Made by a program: the position numbers and the translations under genes. From contig JAIYDN010000009.1 in assembly GCA_027487485.1 (NCBI GenBank), forward strand, positions 1 through 64,000: 64,000 nt of DNA, in the 5' to 3' direction. The notes under the pieces were generated by a model. That model did not search any database and had not been told where the DNA came from. It was given only the letters and a program-made list of their open reading frames with translations. Of this stretch, positions 16,593 to 24,640 are shown piece after piece; positions within the stretch are counted from its first letter, which is position 1, and each line of letters begins with the position of its first letter. The DNA comes from Planctomycetaceae bacterium (GTDB taxonomy: Bacteria > Planctomycetota > Planctomycetia > Pirellulales > Pirellulaceae).

Positions 16593-17873
16593 TTACGAGC
16601 TGATCACTTTATCGGAGCGCAACGATTTGCTGACTGCGTTTCTTGTATCGATGATCAACGAAGACCACTCGACAAGCTGTTCGTAATTCACGTTGGAATG
16701 AGCAGTGGCGATCAAGGCCGCATCGTACCGGGAAACAGTCTCTTGATTCCACTCGATCGATCGGGTGCCGGCCCAGTGCGAATGCTCGCGCGAGGGACGG
16801 ATCACTGGAACAAATGGGTCGTAGTAACTGACCTCGGCGCCAGCGTGTTGCATCATGTCCATCAGAATGTAGCCTGGGGATTCGCGATCGTCGTCCACGT
16901 TGGCTTTGTAAGCCAGGCCCATCAGCAGGATTTTGCTGCCGTTCAAAGGTTTCTTGACAGCATTGAGTGCGTCGACAAGTTTCCCGATAACGTAGTGAGG
17001 CATCGACGTGTTGATCTCGCCCGCAAGTTCGATGAATCTGGTTGTTTGCCCGTATTCGCGAGCCTTCCACGTTAAGTAGAACGGATCGATTGGGATGCAA
17101 TGCCCACCTAAGCCGGGACCTGGGTAGAACGGCATGAAGCCGAAGGGTTTGGTCTTGGCAGCTTCGATGACTTCCCAGATATCAATTCCCATGGCGCCGT
17201 ACACCACTTTCAGCTCGTTGACCAAGGCGATGTTCACGCTGCGAAAGATGTTTTCAAGCAGTTTGGTTGCTTCGGCAGCGCGGCAACTGCTAACTGGAAC
17301 AACGCGTTCCACCGCAAGGCTGTACAACGCAGTGGCACGTTCTAAGCAGGCTGGGGTAAGTCCTCCGACCACTTTGGGGATGCGTGCTACCTTGCTATCG
17401 GGATTGCCTGGATCTTCGCGTTCCGGAGAAAACGCCAGATGAAAATCGATGCCAGCGGTAAGTCCGGACCCTTGTTCTAAAACAGAACGCAAATCTTCGT
17501 CGGTCGTACCTGGGTAGGTCGTCGACTCCAGAACAACCAGCACCCCTTTCGTTAAAAACGGGGCGATGGCTTGTCCCGTTTTGAGGATGTAGCTGATATC
17601 AGGTTCGCGGTTTTTGTTGAGCGGTGTTGGAACGCAAATGATGACAGAATCGCAGTCTTTCACCAGCGAAAAGTCGGTGCTGGCACGAAGGCGACCGGCG
17701 TCCACTTGCTCTTCAATAGATTGGGCGCTGATGTGGTGGATGTACGATTGCTTGTCGTTGATCGCGATGGCTTTGGCCGCGTCGATATCGAGCCCCAAGA
17801 CGCTCGCTCCGTTGCGAGCGAACTGAAGAGCCAGAGGGAGCCCGACGTAGCCCAAGCCAATAATTGCAATCAT
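16593..17873 (-). CDS. UDP-N-acetylglucosamine/nucleotide-sugar 6-dehydrogenase
   Basis: This 426-residue NAD-dependent enzyme oxidises the C6 hydroxyl of a UDP-sugar to a uronate for cell-surface polysaccharide. The Rossmann motif IGLGYVGLPLALQFA opens the protein. The central domain has KLLENIFRSVNIALVNEL, and the catalytic Cys lies in GPGLGGHCIPIDPFYLTWKA. The latter wording is typical of the WbpA/Tuv group (UDP-GlcNAc or UDP-GlcNAcA precursors) rather than of UDP-glucose dehydrogenase. It lies 17 bp after pgk on the same strand and is probably co-transcribed with it. Confidence 0.9.
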   Translation of the reverse strand: MIAIIGLGYVGLPLALQFARNGASVLGLDIDAAKAIAINDKQSYIHHISAQSIEEQVDAGRLRASTDFSLVKDCDSVIICVPTPLNKNREPDISYILKTGQAIAPFLTKGVLVVLESTTYPGTTDEDLRSVLEQGSGLTAGIDFHLAFSPEREDPGNPDSKVARIPKVVGGLTPACLERATALYSLAVERVVPVSSCRAAEATKLLENIFRSVNIALVNELKVVYGAMGIDIWEVIEAAKTKPFGFMPFYPGPGLGGHCIPIDPFYLTWKAREYGQTTRFIELAGEINTSMPHYVIGKLVDALNAVKKPLNGSKILLMGLAYKANVDDDRESPGYILMDMMQHAGAEVSYYDPFVPVIRPSREHSHWAGTRSIEWNQETVSRYDAALIATAHSNVNYEQLVEWSSLIIDTRNAVSKSLRSDKVISS

Positions 17874-17890
17874 GTCATTCGTTCAATCGG

Positions 17891-19078
17891 TTAGGCGTTA
17901 TCCAAGATCTCGACTGCCTTAAACTTTTCCCCTTCGAGCATCGAAAGGCTTGCACCACCACCGGTACTAACGTGAGTAACGGAGTCCGCAAATCCCAGTT
18001 GCTCGATGGCAGCGGCGCTGTCACCGCCACCGATAATGCTAACACCGTCGCTCTTCGCGACAGCTTGGGCAACGGCAACGGTTCCTTGATCGAAGGGGGG
18101 CATTTCAAAAACGCCCATCGGTCCGTTCCAAACAATTGTCTTTGCGTTTTCGACGATGGCCGAGAACATTTTGCTGGTTTCAGGACCGATGTCAAAGCCT
18201 TCCCAACCGGCAGGAATCTTTCCAGCGGCAACGACTTGTTTATTGCAGGAGCCCTTGAAGGCATCACCGCAATGTGTGTCTACAGGAAGAACGAGTTTGT
18301 TTCCACCTTTTGCGATTAGCTCTTTGGCGAGCTCAACCTTATCTTTTTCGACAAGGCTGTTACCGGTTTCCCCACCTTGAGCGAGCGAAAACGTGTAGGC
18401 CATAGCTCCACCAATCAAGACTTGATCGCAGATGCCCAAAAGGTTGCTGATCACATTGATTTTGTCGCTGACTTTTGCACCACCCAAGATCGCAACGAAT
18501 GGACGTTGGGGGGCAGCGATCGTGTCGCTCAGGTATTGGATCTCTTTGGCAACCAAGAAGCCAACGACCTTGGGCTTGCCGGCCATCGCAAGCGGGACGG
18601 CGACCATCGACGCTTCCTCGCGATGGCAGGTACCGAAAGCATCGTTACAGTAAACGTCTGCCCACGAGGCGAGTTTGCCCGCGTAAGAAGCTTCGCCGTC
18701 CTTTTCGCCGGGATTGAATCGTACGTTTTCGAGCACGACCACATCCCCGTCCTTCATGGCGGTGACCTTGGATTCAGCGTCCGGGCCAACGGTGTCGGTA
18801 GCAAACGCGACTGGCTTTTTAATCAACTGAGCGAGTCGTTCGGCAGTTGGTTTTAGAGTGAATTCGGGTTCTGGTCCCTTTCCTTTGGGGCGTCCAAGGT
18901 GGCTCATTAGGACCAATTTGCCCCCCCGGTTGATGACAGATTCAATAGATGGCAAGGCCATGCGAATCCTTCGGTCGTCCGTGATCGCCCCGGAATCATC
19001 TTGCGGAACATTAAAATCAACCCGCATTAGGACGACTTTACCCTGAACATCCACGTCGGAAATACTCTTTTTAGCCAT
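17891..19078 (-). CDS. pgk: Phosphoglycerate kinase
   Basis: This is a full-length 395-residue glycolytic enzyme transferring phosphate between 1,3-bisphosphoglycerate and ADP. Visible signatures are [12 protein letters not shown] at the N-terminus, the substrate arginines in [13 protein letters not shown] and [10 protein letters not shown], and the nucleotide site [13 protein letters not shown] and [14 protein letters not shown] near the C-terminus. It is the first gene of a two-gene unit with the nucleotide-sugar dehydrogenase. Its promoter should lie in the 450 bp before the divergent oxidoreductase gene. Confidence 0.97.
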   Translation of the reverse strand: MAKKSISDVDVQGKVVLMRVDFNVPQDDSGAITDDRRIRMALPSIESVINRGGKLVLMSHLGRPKGKGPEPEFTLKPTAERLAQLIKKPVAFATDTVGPDAESKVTAMKDGDVVVLENVRFNPGEKDGEASYAGKLASWADVYCNDAFGTCHREEASMVAVPLAMAGKPKVVGFLVAKEIQYLSDTIAAPQRPFVAILGGAKVSDKINVISNLLGICDQVLIGGAMAYTFSLAQGGETGNSLVEKDKVELAKELIAKGGNKLVLPVDTHCGDAFKGSCNKQVVAAGKIPAGWEGFDIGPETSKMFSAIVENAKTIVWNGPMGVFEMPPFDQGTVAVAQAVAKSDGVSIIGGGDSAAAIEQLGFADSVTHVSTGGGASLSMLEGEKFKAVEILDNA

Positions 19079-19292
19079 GTTGACTTTACGCTTGCTTCAA
19101 AATGTACGGATTAGGAAAGGTAACCGCAGGGCCGGATGCCAGAACTATTTAAAAGAGGTCGGGTGCCGGCCATACGGATTGAACAACGCCATTTTTACGC
19201 GGAACCGGCAATTCTGGGTAGCACGGGCATGCCCAATTGAAAAGATGCGGAACTCGAGCTACAATTCGTGCAGGTTGCGAAATATCGACCCC

Positions 19293-19481
19293 TTAGTGGT
19301 GGTTTTTGGGAGCGTAGCTTACCAGTGACCACCCTAAGCCCTCCAGTGCTTCACGTTGTTCTTTCTGAAAAATCTCATCTTCTCCTATTAGCATGGTCTC
19401 CCCTGGCCAATGCGGGGCCAACGTGAAGTACTTGTTTTCCTTTGTTGAAGCCGCTCTATTTTGCGAGCCGCCCCAATCCAA
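19293..19481 (-). CDS. Possible small hypothetical protein
   Basis: A 62-codon frame with a TTG start encodes a Trp- and Glu-rich peptide (for example YFTLAPHWPGETMLIGEDE) whose composition looks protein-like. It lies in the 450 bp between the divergent pgk and Gfo/Idh genes, where I see nothing else. There is no homologue I recognise and no strong ribosome site, so it may be chance. Confidence 0.25.
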   Translation of the reverse strand: MDWGGSQNRAASTKENKYFTLAPHWPGETMLIGEDEIFQKEQREALEGLGWSLVSYAPKNHH

Positions 19482-19528
19482 GTAACTCAGTTTCTTTCCT
19501 TTAGACCATCCCGTCGGGAGTATTTTTC

Positions 19529-20875
19529 ATGACGTCCCAAGATCAAAAGCCCGCTCTAGAAACCAAAGACTCACGTCGCGAATTCATGAAAGCGTCCTCT
19601 ACCGTTCTAGCCGGTGGGGCCATGCTTGGCAGTTTGCCGATTGCTCGAGCAGCTCACTCGTTTGGAAGCGACGAAATCAAGGTCGGCCTGGTTGGTTGCG
19701 GCGGACGAGGAACGGGAGCTGCAACTCAGGCTCTCGACACCAATTCGCCAGAAAATCGCGTCAAGTTGACTGCTGTTGCAGATCCCTTTGAATTCCGTGC
19801 GAAACAAGCCATCAAGAGTATCGGATCGAAGCATACCGACAAGGTCGACGTTGCCGACCGCACGTTTGTTGGTGTCGATGCGTTCAAGAGATTGATTGAA
19901 TCCGATGTCGATTTGGTGATTTTGACTTCGCCACCAGGCTTCCGCCCATTGCACTTTGAGACAGCGGTCAAGGCCGGCAAGCACGTCTTCATGGAAAAGC
20001 CTGTAGCGACTGACGCGCCGGGTGTTCGACGCGTGCTTGCAGCGACCGAAGAAGCCAAGAAAAAGAATTTGGCGGTCGCCGTTGGTTTGCAACGTCATCA
20101 TGAGCCAAGCTACAAAGCTACGATCGCTAAATTGAAAGATGGCGCGATTGGCGACATCATTCTTACCCGTGCTTACTGGAACGGCGACGGCGTATGGACT
20201 CGCGAACGAAAGCCAGAACAGTCGGAACTTGAATACCAAATGAACAACTGGTATTACTTCAACTGGCTAAGTGGTGACCATATTTGCGAGCAACATATTC
20301 ACAACTTGGACGTGATCAACTGGCTGATGGATGGTCCTCCAGCGGAAGCACAAGGGCAAGGCGGACGTCAAGTACGAACAGGCGCAGACAGCGGCCAAAT
20401 CTTCGATCACCACTTTGTCGAATACACCTACAAGAACGGTGTGAAGTTGTTGAGCCAATGCCGCCACATTCCTGGTTGCTGGTCCTCGGTTAGCGAGTAC
20501 GCTCATGGTACCAACGGTTGGTGCGACATTGGCGGTGGCAAGATCTACGACAAATCCAACAAGCAAGTTTGGAGTGCTCCCGGCAACACTCGAGATGGCT
20601 GGGCTCAAGAGCACTTCGACCTGTTTGAATTGATTCGCAAGGGCGAGCGTCCAAACGAAGGTGAATACGGAGCAACTTCGACCATGACTTCCATCATGGG
20701 ACGTATGGCAACCTACACTGGCAAGGTGCTGAAGTGGGAAGATTGCTTGAACAGCAAAGTCAGCTTGGCAAACACCGACGCGATGGACTCGTTCGATGAC
20801 GAAGCCCCGTTGTTGCCTGAAGATGGTAAGTACTGGGTGCCAACACCAGGTCTCGACACTGAGCTGGTTGTCTAA
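19529..20875 (+). CDS. Tat-exported Gfo/Idh/MocA-family oxidoreductase
   Basis: This 448-residue protein has a twin-arginine signal (SRREFMK at residues 15-21, then a hydrophobic stretch to ARAAHS) directing a folded, cofactor-loaded enzyme across the membrane. The NAD(P) Rossmann motif is VGLVGCGGRGTGA. EKPVATDAPGVRR carries the EKP signature, and HIHNLDVINWLMDGPP holds the conserved His. The family oxidises or reduces sugars and inositols and is greatly expanded in planctomycetes. Substrate not assignable. A hairpin suitable as terminator follows the stop. Confidence 0.9.
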   Translation: MTSQDQKPALETKDSRREFMKASSTVLAGGAMLGSLPIARAAHSFGSDEIKVGLVGCGGRGTGAATQALDTNSPENRVKLTAVADPFEFRAKQAIKSIGSKHTDKVDVADRTFVGVDAFKRLIESDVDLVILTSPPGFRPLHFETAVKAGKHVFMEKPVATDAPGVRRVLAATEEAKKKNLAVAVGLQRHHEPSYKATIAKLKDGAIGDIILTRAYWNGDGVWTRERKPEQSELEYQMNNWYYFNWLSGDHICEQHIHNLDVINWLMDGPPAEAQGQGGRQVRTGADSGQIFDHHFVEYTYKNGVKLLSQCRHIPGCWSSVSEYAHGTNGWCDIGGGKIYDKSNKQVWSAPGNTRDGWAQEHFDLFELIRKGERPNEGEYGATSTMTSIMGRMATYTGKVLKWEDCLNSKVSLANTDAMDSFDDEAPLLPEDGKYWVPTPGLDTELVV

Positions 20876-20912
20876 CCAACCCTTCCCGGTTTACTTAACA
20901 TTCGTAGCTAAG

Positions 20913-20968
20913 AAGCGAATTGTTCCACCCAAGAGCCACGAGCCCATAAAGCTTGTGGCTCTTCGCTT
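20913..20968 (+). terminator. Probable transcription terminator hairpin
   Basis: AAGAGCCAC (20931-20939) pairs perfectly with GTGGCTCTT (20955-20963). An outer AAGCG/CGCTT pair extends the stem. It lies 38 bp beyond the oxidoreductase stop. The U-tract is weak, so efficiency is uncertain. Confidence 0.45.
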
Positions 20969-21061
20969 TAATGAGACGCTGGATCTAGCCGCGTTGAGCT
21001 TCATCGCGCTAGATACTTGGTCGCTGGAAGCATTCCATGCCATCTAGTATCAAACTGTTTT

Positions 21062-21132
21062 GAATGTCGAACACTGAATCATGAATATCGAATAACGAAG
21101 TGGCTTGCGGTTTCCTTCCGATTTCGACATTC
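21062..21132. repeat. Inverted repeat with GAATGTCGAA arms
   Basis: GAATGTCGAA at 21062-21071 and TTCGACATTC at 21123-21132 are perfect inverted arms; ATGAATATCGAATAACG lies between. It belongs to the same family as the element ending at 16580. Non-coding. Confidence 0.6.
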
Positions 21133-21197
21133 CTCCAAGAACGTTACGGTGCTAAATCGGCCTGCGTACAAGTGCATTTGCATTTAGTAAAACTATT

Positions 21198-21356
21198 AGG
21201 GACACTCTTTGAGGTGGACACGAACAGATGCTGTCGAAAAATGTGGGGCGAAAAATTTCAGAGACTTGCTTTCGAGAACTATTTTTCGCCCCCCATTTTT
21301 CGACCGCAAGCATTGGTCTCGATTCTGCACGTCGGTTTGGGGGACGCTCCACTTTT
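21198..21356 (+). repeat. Hairpin repeat, left copy flanking the AAA+/TPR module
   Basis: The core is a 24-bp stem: left arm 21233-21256 (GTCGAAAAATGTGGGGCGAA...) and right arm 21281-21304, with one mismatch. It is followed by CGACCGCAAGCATTGG and GGGGACGCTCCAC. A second copy in the same orientation lies at 29028-29208, beyond the two genes. Stem differences between the copies are partly compensatory. It resembles a MITE; no transposase is nearby. Confidence 0.8.
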
Positions 21357-21486
21357 GATTTTGACTCGTCACAATGAAAGGTGCTAACCACCTTCTCGCC
21401 TTTATGTAATCTGCTTCGTGCATTGCTAGAATATGAGGAACAAGTTGGACGTCATTCCGTTGCGATTCGCCTGGCTGTTTGGCAAT

Positions 21487-21560
21487 GCAGAGACGCGGAG
21501 GACGCAAAAAAGAAGCGATCACTGATTTCGCCTTTCTTCTGTGATCTCCGTGCGTCTGTG
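21487..21560. repeat. GCAGAGACGCGGAG inverted repeat
   Basis: GCAGAGACGCGGAG (21487-21500) and CTCCGTGCGTCTGTG (21546-21560) are imperfect inverted arms around an A-rich and a CTTTCTTC stretch. I know this type of element as a frequent intergenic repeat in planctomycetes and relatives. It lies 120 bp upstream of the AAA+ gene, so that gene's promoter is probably between 21560 and 21683. Confidence 0.55.
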
Positions 21561-21682
21561 TTTTAAAAAAGTCTTCGCTGAAGTCGAACCAGAGCCACAA
21601 GTTCTCACACGCGGAACGTATACAGCCTATAATCTGTTGCAATTAACACCCCCCCCCTTTGAACTCAAGTCTTTAATTTGCA

Positions 21683-24592
21683 ATGACCAATAATGGCGAA
21701 CGTCTTCGGGAATATGGTGAATTGTGGGATGGGCAATTCCAACCCAAATCCATTTACGAACGCGATGCGGAAATGCATCGCGTCGTTGAACAGATCGATA
21801 CGACAGGACGTTCCTTTGTCCTTCTCGGTCGATCGGGAGTAGGTAAGACTTCGATTCTTAAAAACGTTTCGGCACAACTTTCTTCCCGATCAAACGATCC
21901 TTGGGGCATCGTTGAAACATCTACCAGCTTTCTCTTGGCTGGAAAGAAGTATATCGGGGAATGGCAAGGTGTCATTCACGAGATGGTGCGTGTAGCCAAT
22001 CGAAAGGCGCGGGTTGCGATTTGGTTTACCGACTTAATGTACTTGGTTGGAGCAGGTAAGGTTGAGGGGAGCGATGACAACATGGCTTCAGCAATGGCCT
22101 CGCTCATCGAACGACGCGACATCCTGGTGTTTGGCGAGTGCACGCCTGAAGCTTACAAGAACAACATTGAGCCTCATTCCTGGTTCGCTCGCTTGCTCGA
22201 TGTCATTCGAATCGACACGATGCCTCCCGACGTCGCTCGACGTGTTATCGAACAAGCAACTGCCGATCAAGCCAAGGAAACAGGAGCAAAATATGGTTGC
22301 TCAGTTCGCTGGTCGACGAATGCCATCGATCGCCTATGGCAGTTTGGCGAAAACTTTTTTCCAGGGATCGAGCGGCCAGCTGGATCGCTAAAACTGGTTG
22401 AAGTCGCACTTAGTGATTCCCTTTTCGAACCGTACCTTATCGAAAAGTTTGAAGCTCTCGATGCGACACACAAGAATCCATCGGAAATCGAAATCGCCCC
22501 CGAGATCGTCGTCCAAGCTTTAGCTCAAGTCACCGGCGCACCGCGCAAGATGCTGGACGATTCGCTCCCTCTTTCGCTTCAGGAAGTTCGCCAGTTTTTT
22601 CAAAGCAAGCTCGTTGGGCAACGACGGCCCATTGAAGTAATGATCGACTTGATCGCGTTGATCAAGGCGGGGCTCACCGATCCCCTAAAACCACTGGGCG
22701 TTCTGATGTTCGTTGGCCCAACTGGGGTTGGCAAAACGGAATTGGCCAAAGCGCTGGCGGAGTTCGTTTTCGGAGGTGCCGATCGACTTATCCGATTGGA
22801 CATGTCTGAGTACCAAGAGTACGGTGCGGTTGAGAAACTGGTCGGGCGTCCCAGTATGCCCGATCCACCTGGGGGCCTCTTGGCTCGCGTGCGGCAGCAT
22901 CCCTTCTCCGTGGTCTTACTCGATGAAATTGAGAAGGCCCATCCCTCGATCTTCGACCTGCTATTGCAACTGTTTGATGAAGGGCGATTGACGCGTGCAA
23001 CAGGAGAGACCATTAACTTTACGCAAACCGTAATCATTCTGACAAGCAATCTCGGTGCGAGTGAACCGGAGTCCAGCGGGTTTGGCTTCGTTGAAACTCC
23101 GGGCGAAACTCCAGAGGAATCGATTCGCGTCGCAATTCAGACTTTCTTTCGACCGGAGTTGATCAATCGGATAGGGCAAATTGTTGTATTCGACCATTTG
23201 TCTCGACATGAAGTGCGATCTTTGGCCATGCGAGAGATCGGAGCCGTGTTGCTACGAAGTGGGATCACCCGTCGAAAGTTACAAGTTGATATCGATCGAG
23301 GAGTTGTCGACGTCCTGGCGCAGACGGGGTACGATCGTCGTTACGGTGCTCGTCCGCTGAAGCGTGCGGTCGAGCGACAAATCCTTGCACCGCTTGCTCG
23401 ATTCTTGTCGGAAATGGATCCAAAAGAGCAGCCCTCGTTGTTGCAGATGTACCCGGTCGCTGACTCGATTCGACTTCGAGCAGTCGATAACGAGCGAAGT
23501 CGAAGACAGCAATCCGTTCCGCGTATTCGCGTTGTCGATCCTGTCGATGGCAAGACCCGGCGTGTCGATTTTGCACACTTGAACGATATAAAGAACGACC
23601 TACAAGTCGCGGTGAGGGATCTGCGCGCTGTGTCGTTGCGACGTCAAGATGCACAGCGTAAAAGCGAACTCATACAATCTAGTAGCAAACCAGATTTTTG
23701 GGATGATGCGGCCCTTGCACGATCACAATTGGCTGAGCTTTATCGATTGGATCGGTTGCAAGAAGCGATGAACGAACTGGAGAGCCACGCTCGCGAAGTG
23801 ACTTTGCAAATCATGCGGCTTAGCCAGAAGGATACTGCAGCCATAGGTGCGATGGCAAACTTGGTCGAACAGCACCTGCGACAATGTTCGCTCGTTCGTT
23901 TCGCAACCCTGTGTGACTCGGACCTCGATCGCAGCGACGCGTTTGTTGTTCTTGAAGCGATTGAGAAAAATTCGAGCGGCCAGGTGATTCGTCTAATCGA
24001 ATCATACTCCGCCTGGGCGAAGCGTTTTGGATATCAAGTAGTCCCAATTCATGAAGAGTGCTTTGACAGCGGCGAACTGAAGCAAGTTGTCCTTCAAATG
24101 GAAGGGGTGGCTGTCTATGGTGTATTGGCTGGCGAACAAGGTTTGCATGAGTTTGAAGCAAGCCATCCGGCGGAAGGGATGTTGGTAAAGGTATCCGTCC
24201 TTCCGATAGTCGATCAGCCATTCGACGCGCAGCAGATCTCTACGGTCAGATCACCCATCAAGTCGAAGGGGAAATACATTGAGCAGTTTCGCACGCAGAC
24301 CGTTGCCACCTACCGACCGACCGGTCAATTCGTAACATTGTGCAACGGATTTGAAGGAGCGCAAGCGGACTTGAGTGCCAGGGAGTTGTTGTTGGCCGAG
24401 TTGTATCGACAAAAACAGGTTGCAAATTTGCAAGAGCAAGTCCCTCATGCGCGAGTGCGCCGCTGGTGGTTGGGTCCTCAACCTCACGTTCGCGATCCGC
24501 GAACGGACGTAACTGTCCGAAGAATCAAAGATGTAGAAGCAGGATTGATTAATCCATTTTTAATTGCTTGGCTCGAAAGAAACGACGCTTGA
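21683..24592 (+). CDS. ClpB-like double AAA+ ATPase fused to a release-factor-2-like domain
   Basis: This is a 969-residue protein. D1 (about 25-290) has Walker A GRSGVGKT (49-56), but its Walker B site reads FTDLMY (115-120) in place of FIDEIH, so the catalytic Glu is missing. D2 (about 300-570) is complete: Walker A GPTGVGKT (345-352), Walker B VVLLDE, sensor TSN (454-456), arginine finger FRPELINRI and sensor 2 YGARPLKR. There is no Clp N-domain or M-domain. Residues 636-965 follow RF2: an N-terminal coil with KPDFWDDAALARSQLAELYR, then SYSAWAKRFGYQV, VYGVLAGEQGLHEFE, TYRPTGQFVTLCN and a tail VRDPRTDVTVRRIKDVEAGL. The SPF and GGQ motifs are gone, so it cannot act as an ordinary release factor. 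It is 48 bp before the TPR/C39 gene. Function unknown. Confidence 0.85.
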   Translation: MTNNGERLREYGELWDGQFQPKSIYERDAEMHRVVEQIDTTGRSFVLLGRSGVGKTSILKNVSAQLSSRSNDPWGIVETSTSFLLAGKKYIGEWQGVIHEMVRVANRKARVAIWFTDLMYLVGAGKVEGSDDNMASAMASLIERRDILVFGECTPEAYKNNIEPHSWFARLLDVIRIDTMPPDVARRVIEQATADQAKETGAKYGCSVRWSTNAIDRLWQFGENFFPGIERPAGSLKLVEVALSDSLFEPYLIEKFEALDATHKNPSEIEIAPEIVVQALAQVTGAPRKMLDDSLPLSLQEVRQFFQSKLVGQRRPIEVMIDLIALIKAGLTDPLKPLGVLMFVGPTGVGKTELAKALAEFVFGGADRLIRLDMSEYQEYGAVEKLVGRPSMPDPPGGLLARVRQHPFSVVLLDEIEKAHPSIFDLLLQLFDEGRLTRATGETINFTQTVIILTSNLGASEPESSGFGFVETPGETPEESIRVAIQTFFRPELINRIGQIVVFDHLSRHEVRSLAMREIGAVLLRSGITRRKLQVDIDRGVVDVLAQTGYDRRYGARPLKRAVERQILAPLARFLSEMDPKEQPSLLQMYPVADSIRLRAVDNERSRRQQSVPRIRVVDPVDGKTRRVDFAHLNDIKNDLQVAVRDLRAVSLRRQDAQRKSELIQSSSKPDFWDDAALARSQLAELYRLDRLQEAMNELESHAREVTLQIMRLSQKDTAAIGAMANLVEQHLRQCSLVRFATLCDSDLDRSDAFVVLEAIEKNSSGQVIRLIESYSAWAKRFGYQVVPIHEECFDSGELKQVVLQMEGVAVYGVLAGEQGLHEFEASHPAEGMLVKVSVLPIVDQPFDAQQISTVRSPIKSKGKYIEQFRTQTVATYRPTGQFVTLCNGFEGAQADLSARELLLAELYRQKQVANLQEQVPHARVRRWWLGPQPHVRDPRTDVTVRRIKDVEAGLINPFLIAWLERNDA

Positions 24593-24640
24593 TCTGACTG
24601 TATGGTTCATCAATAGAATTAGGGGATAGGCAGGGTTGGT

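Noticed and set aside
21152-21391. Open frames through the hairpin repeats (also at 29021-29242) with similar translations
   Set aside because: The similarity comes from the repeated DNA itself; the frames extend beyond the repeat into unrelated sequence.
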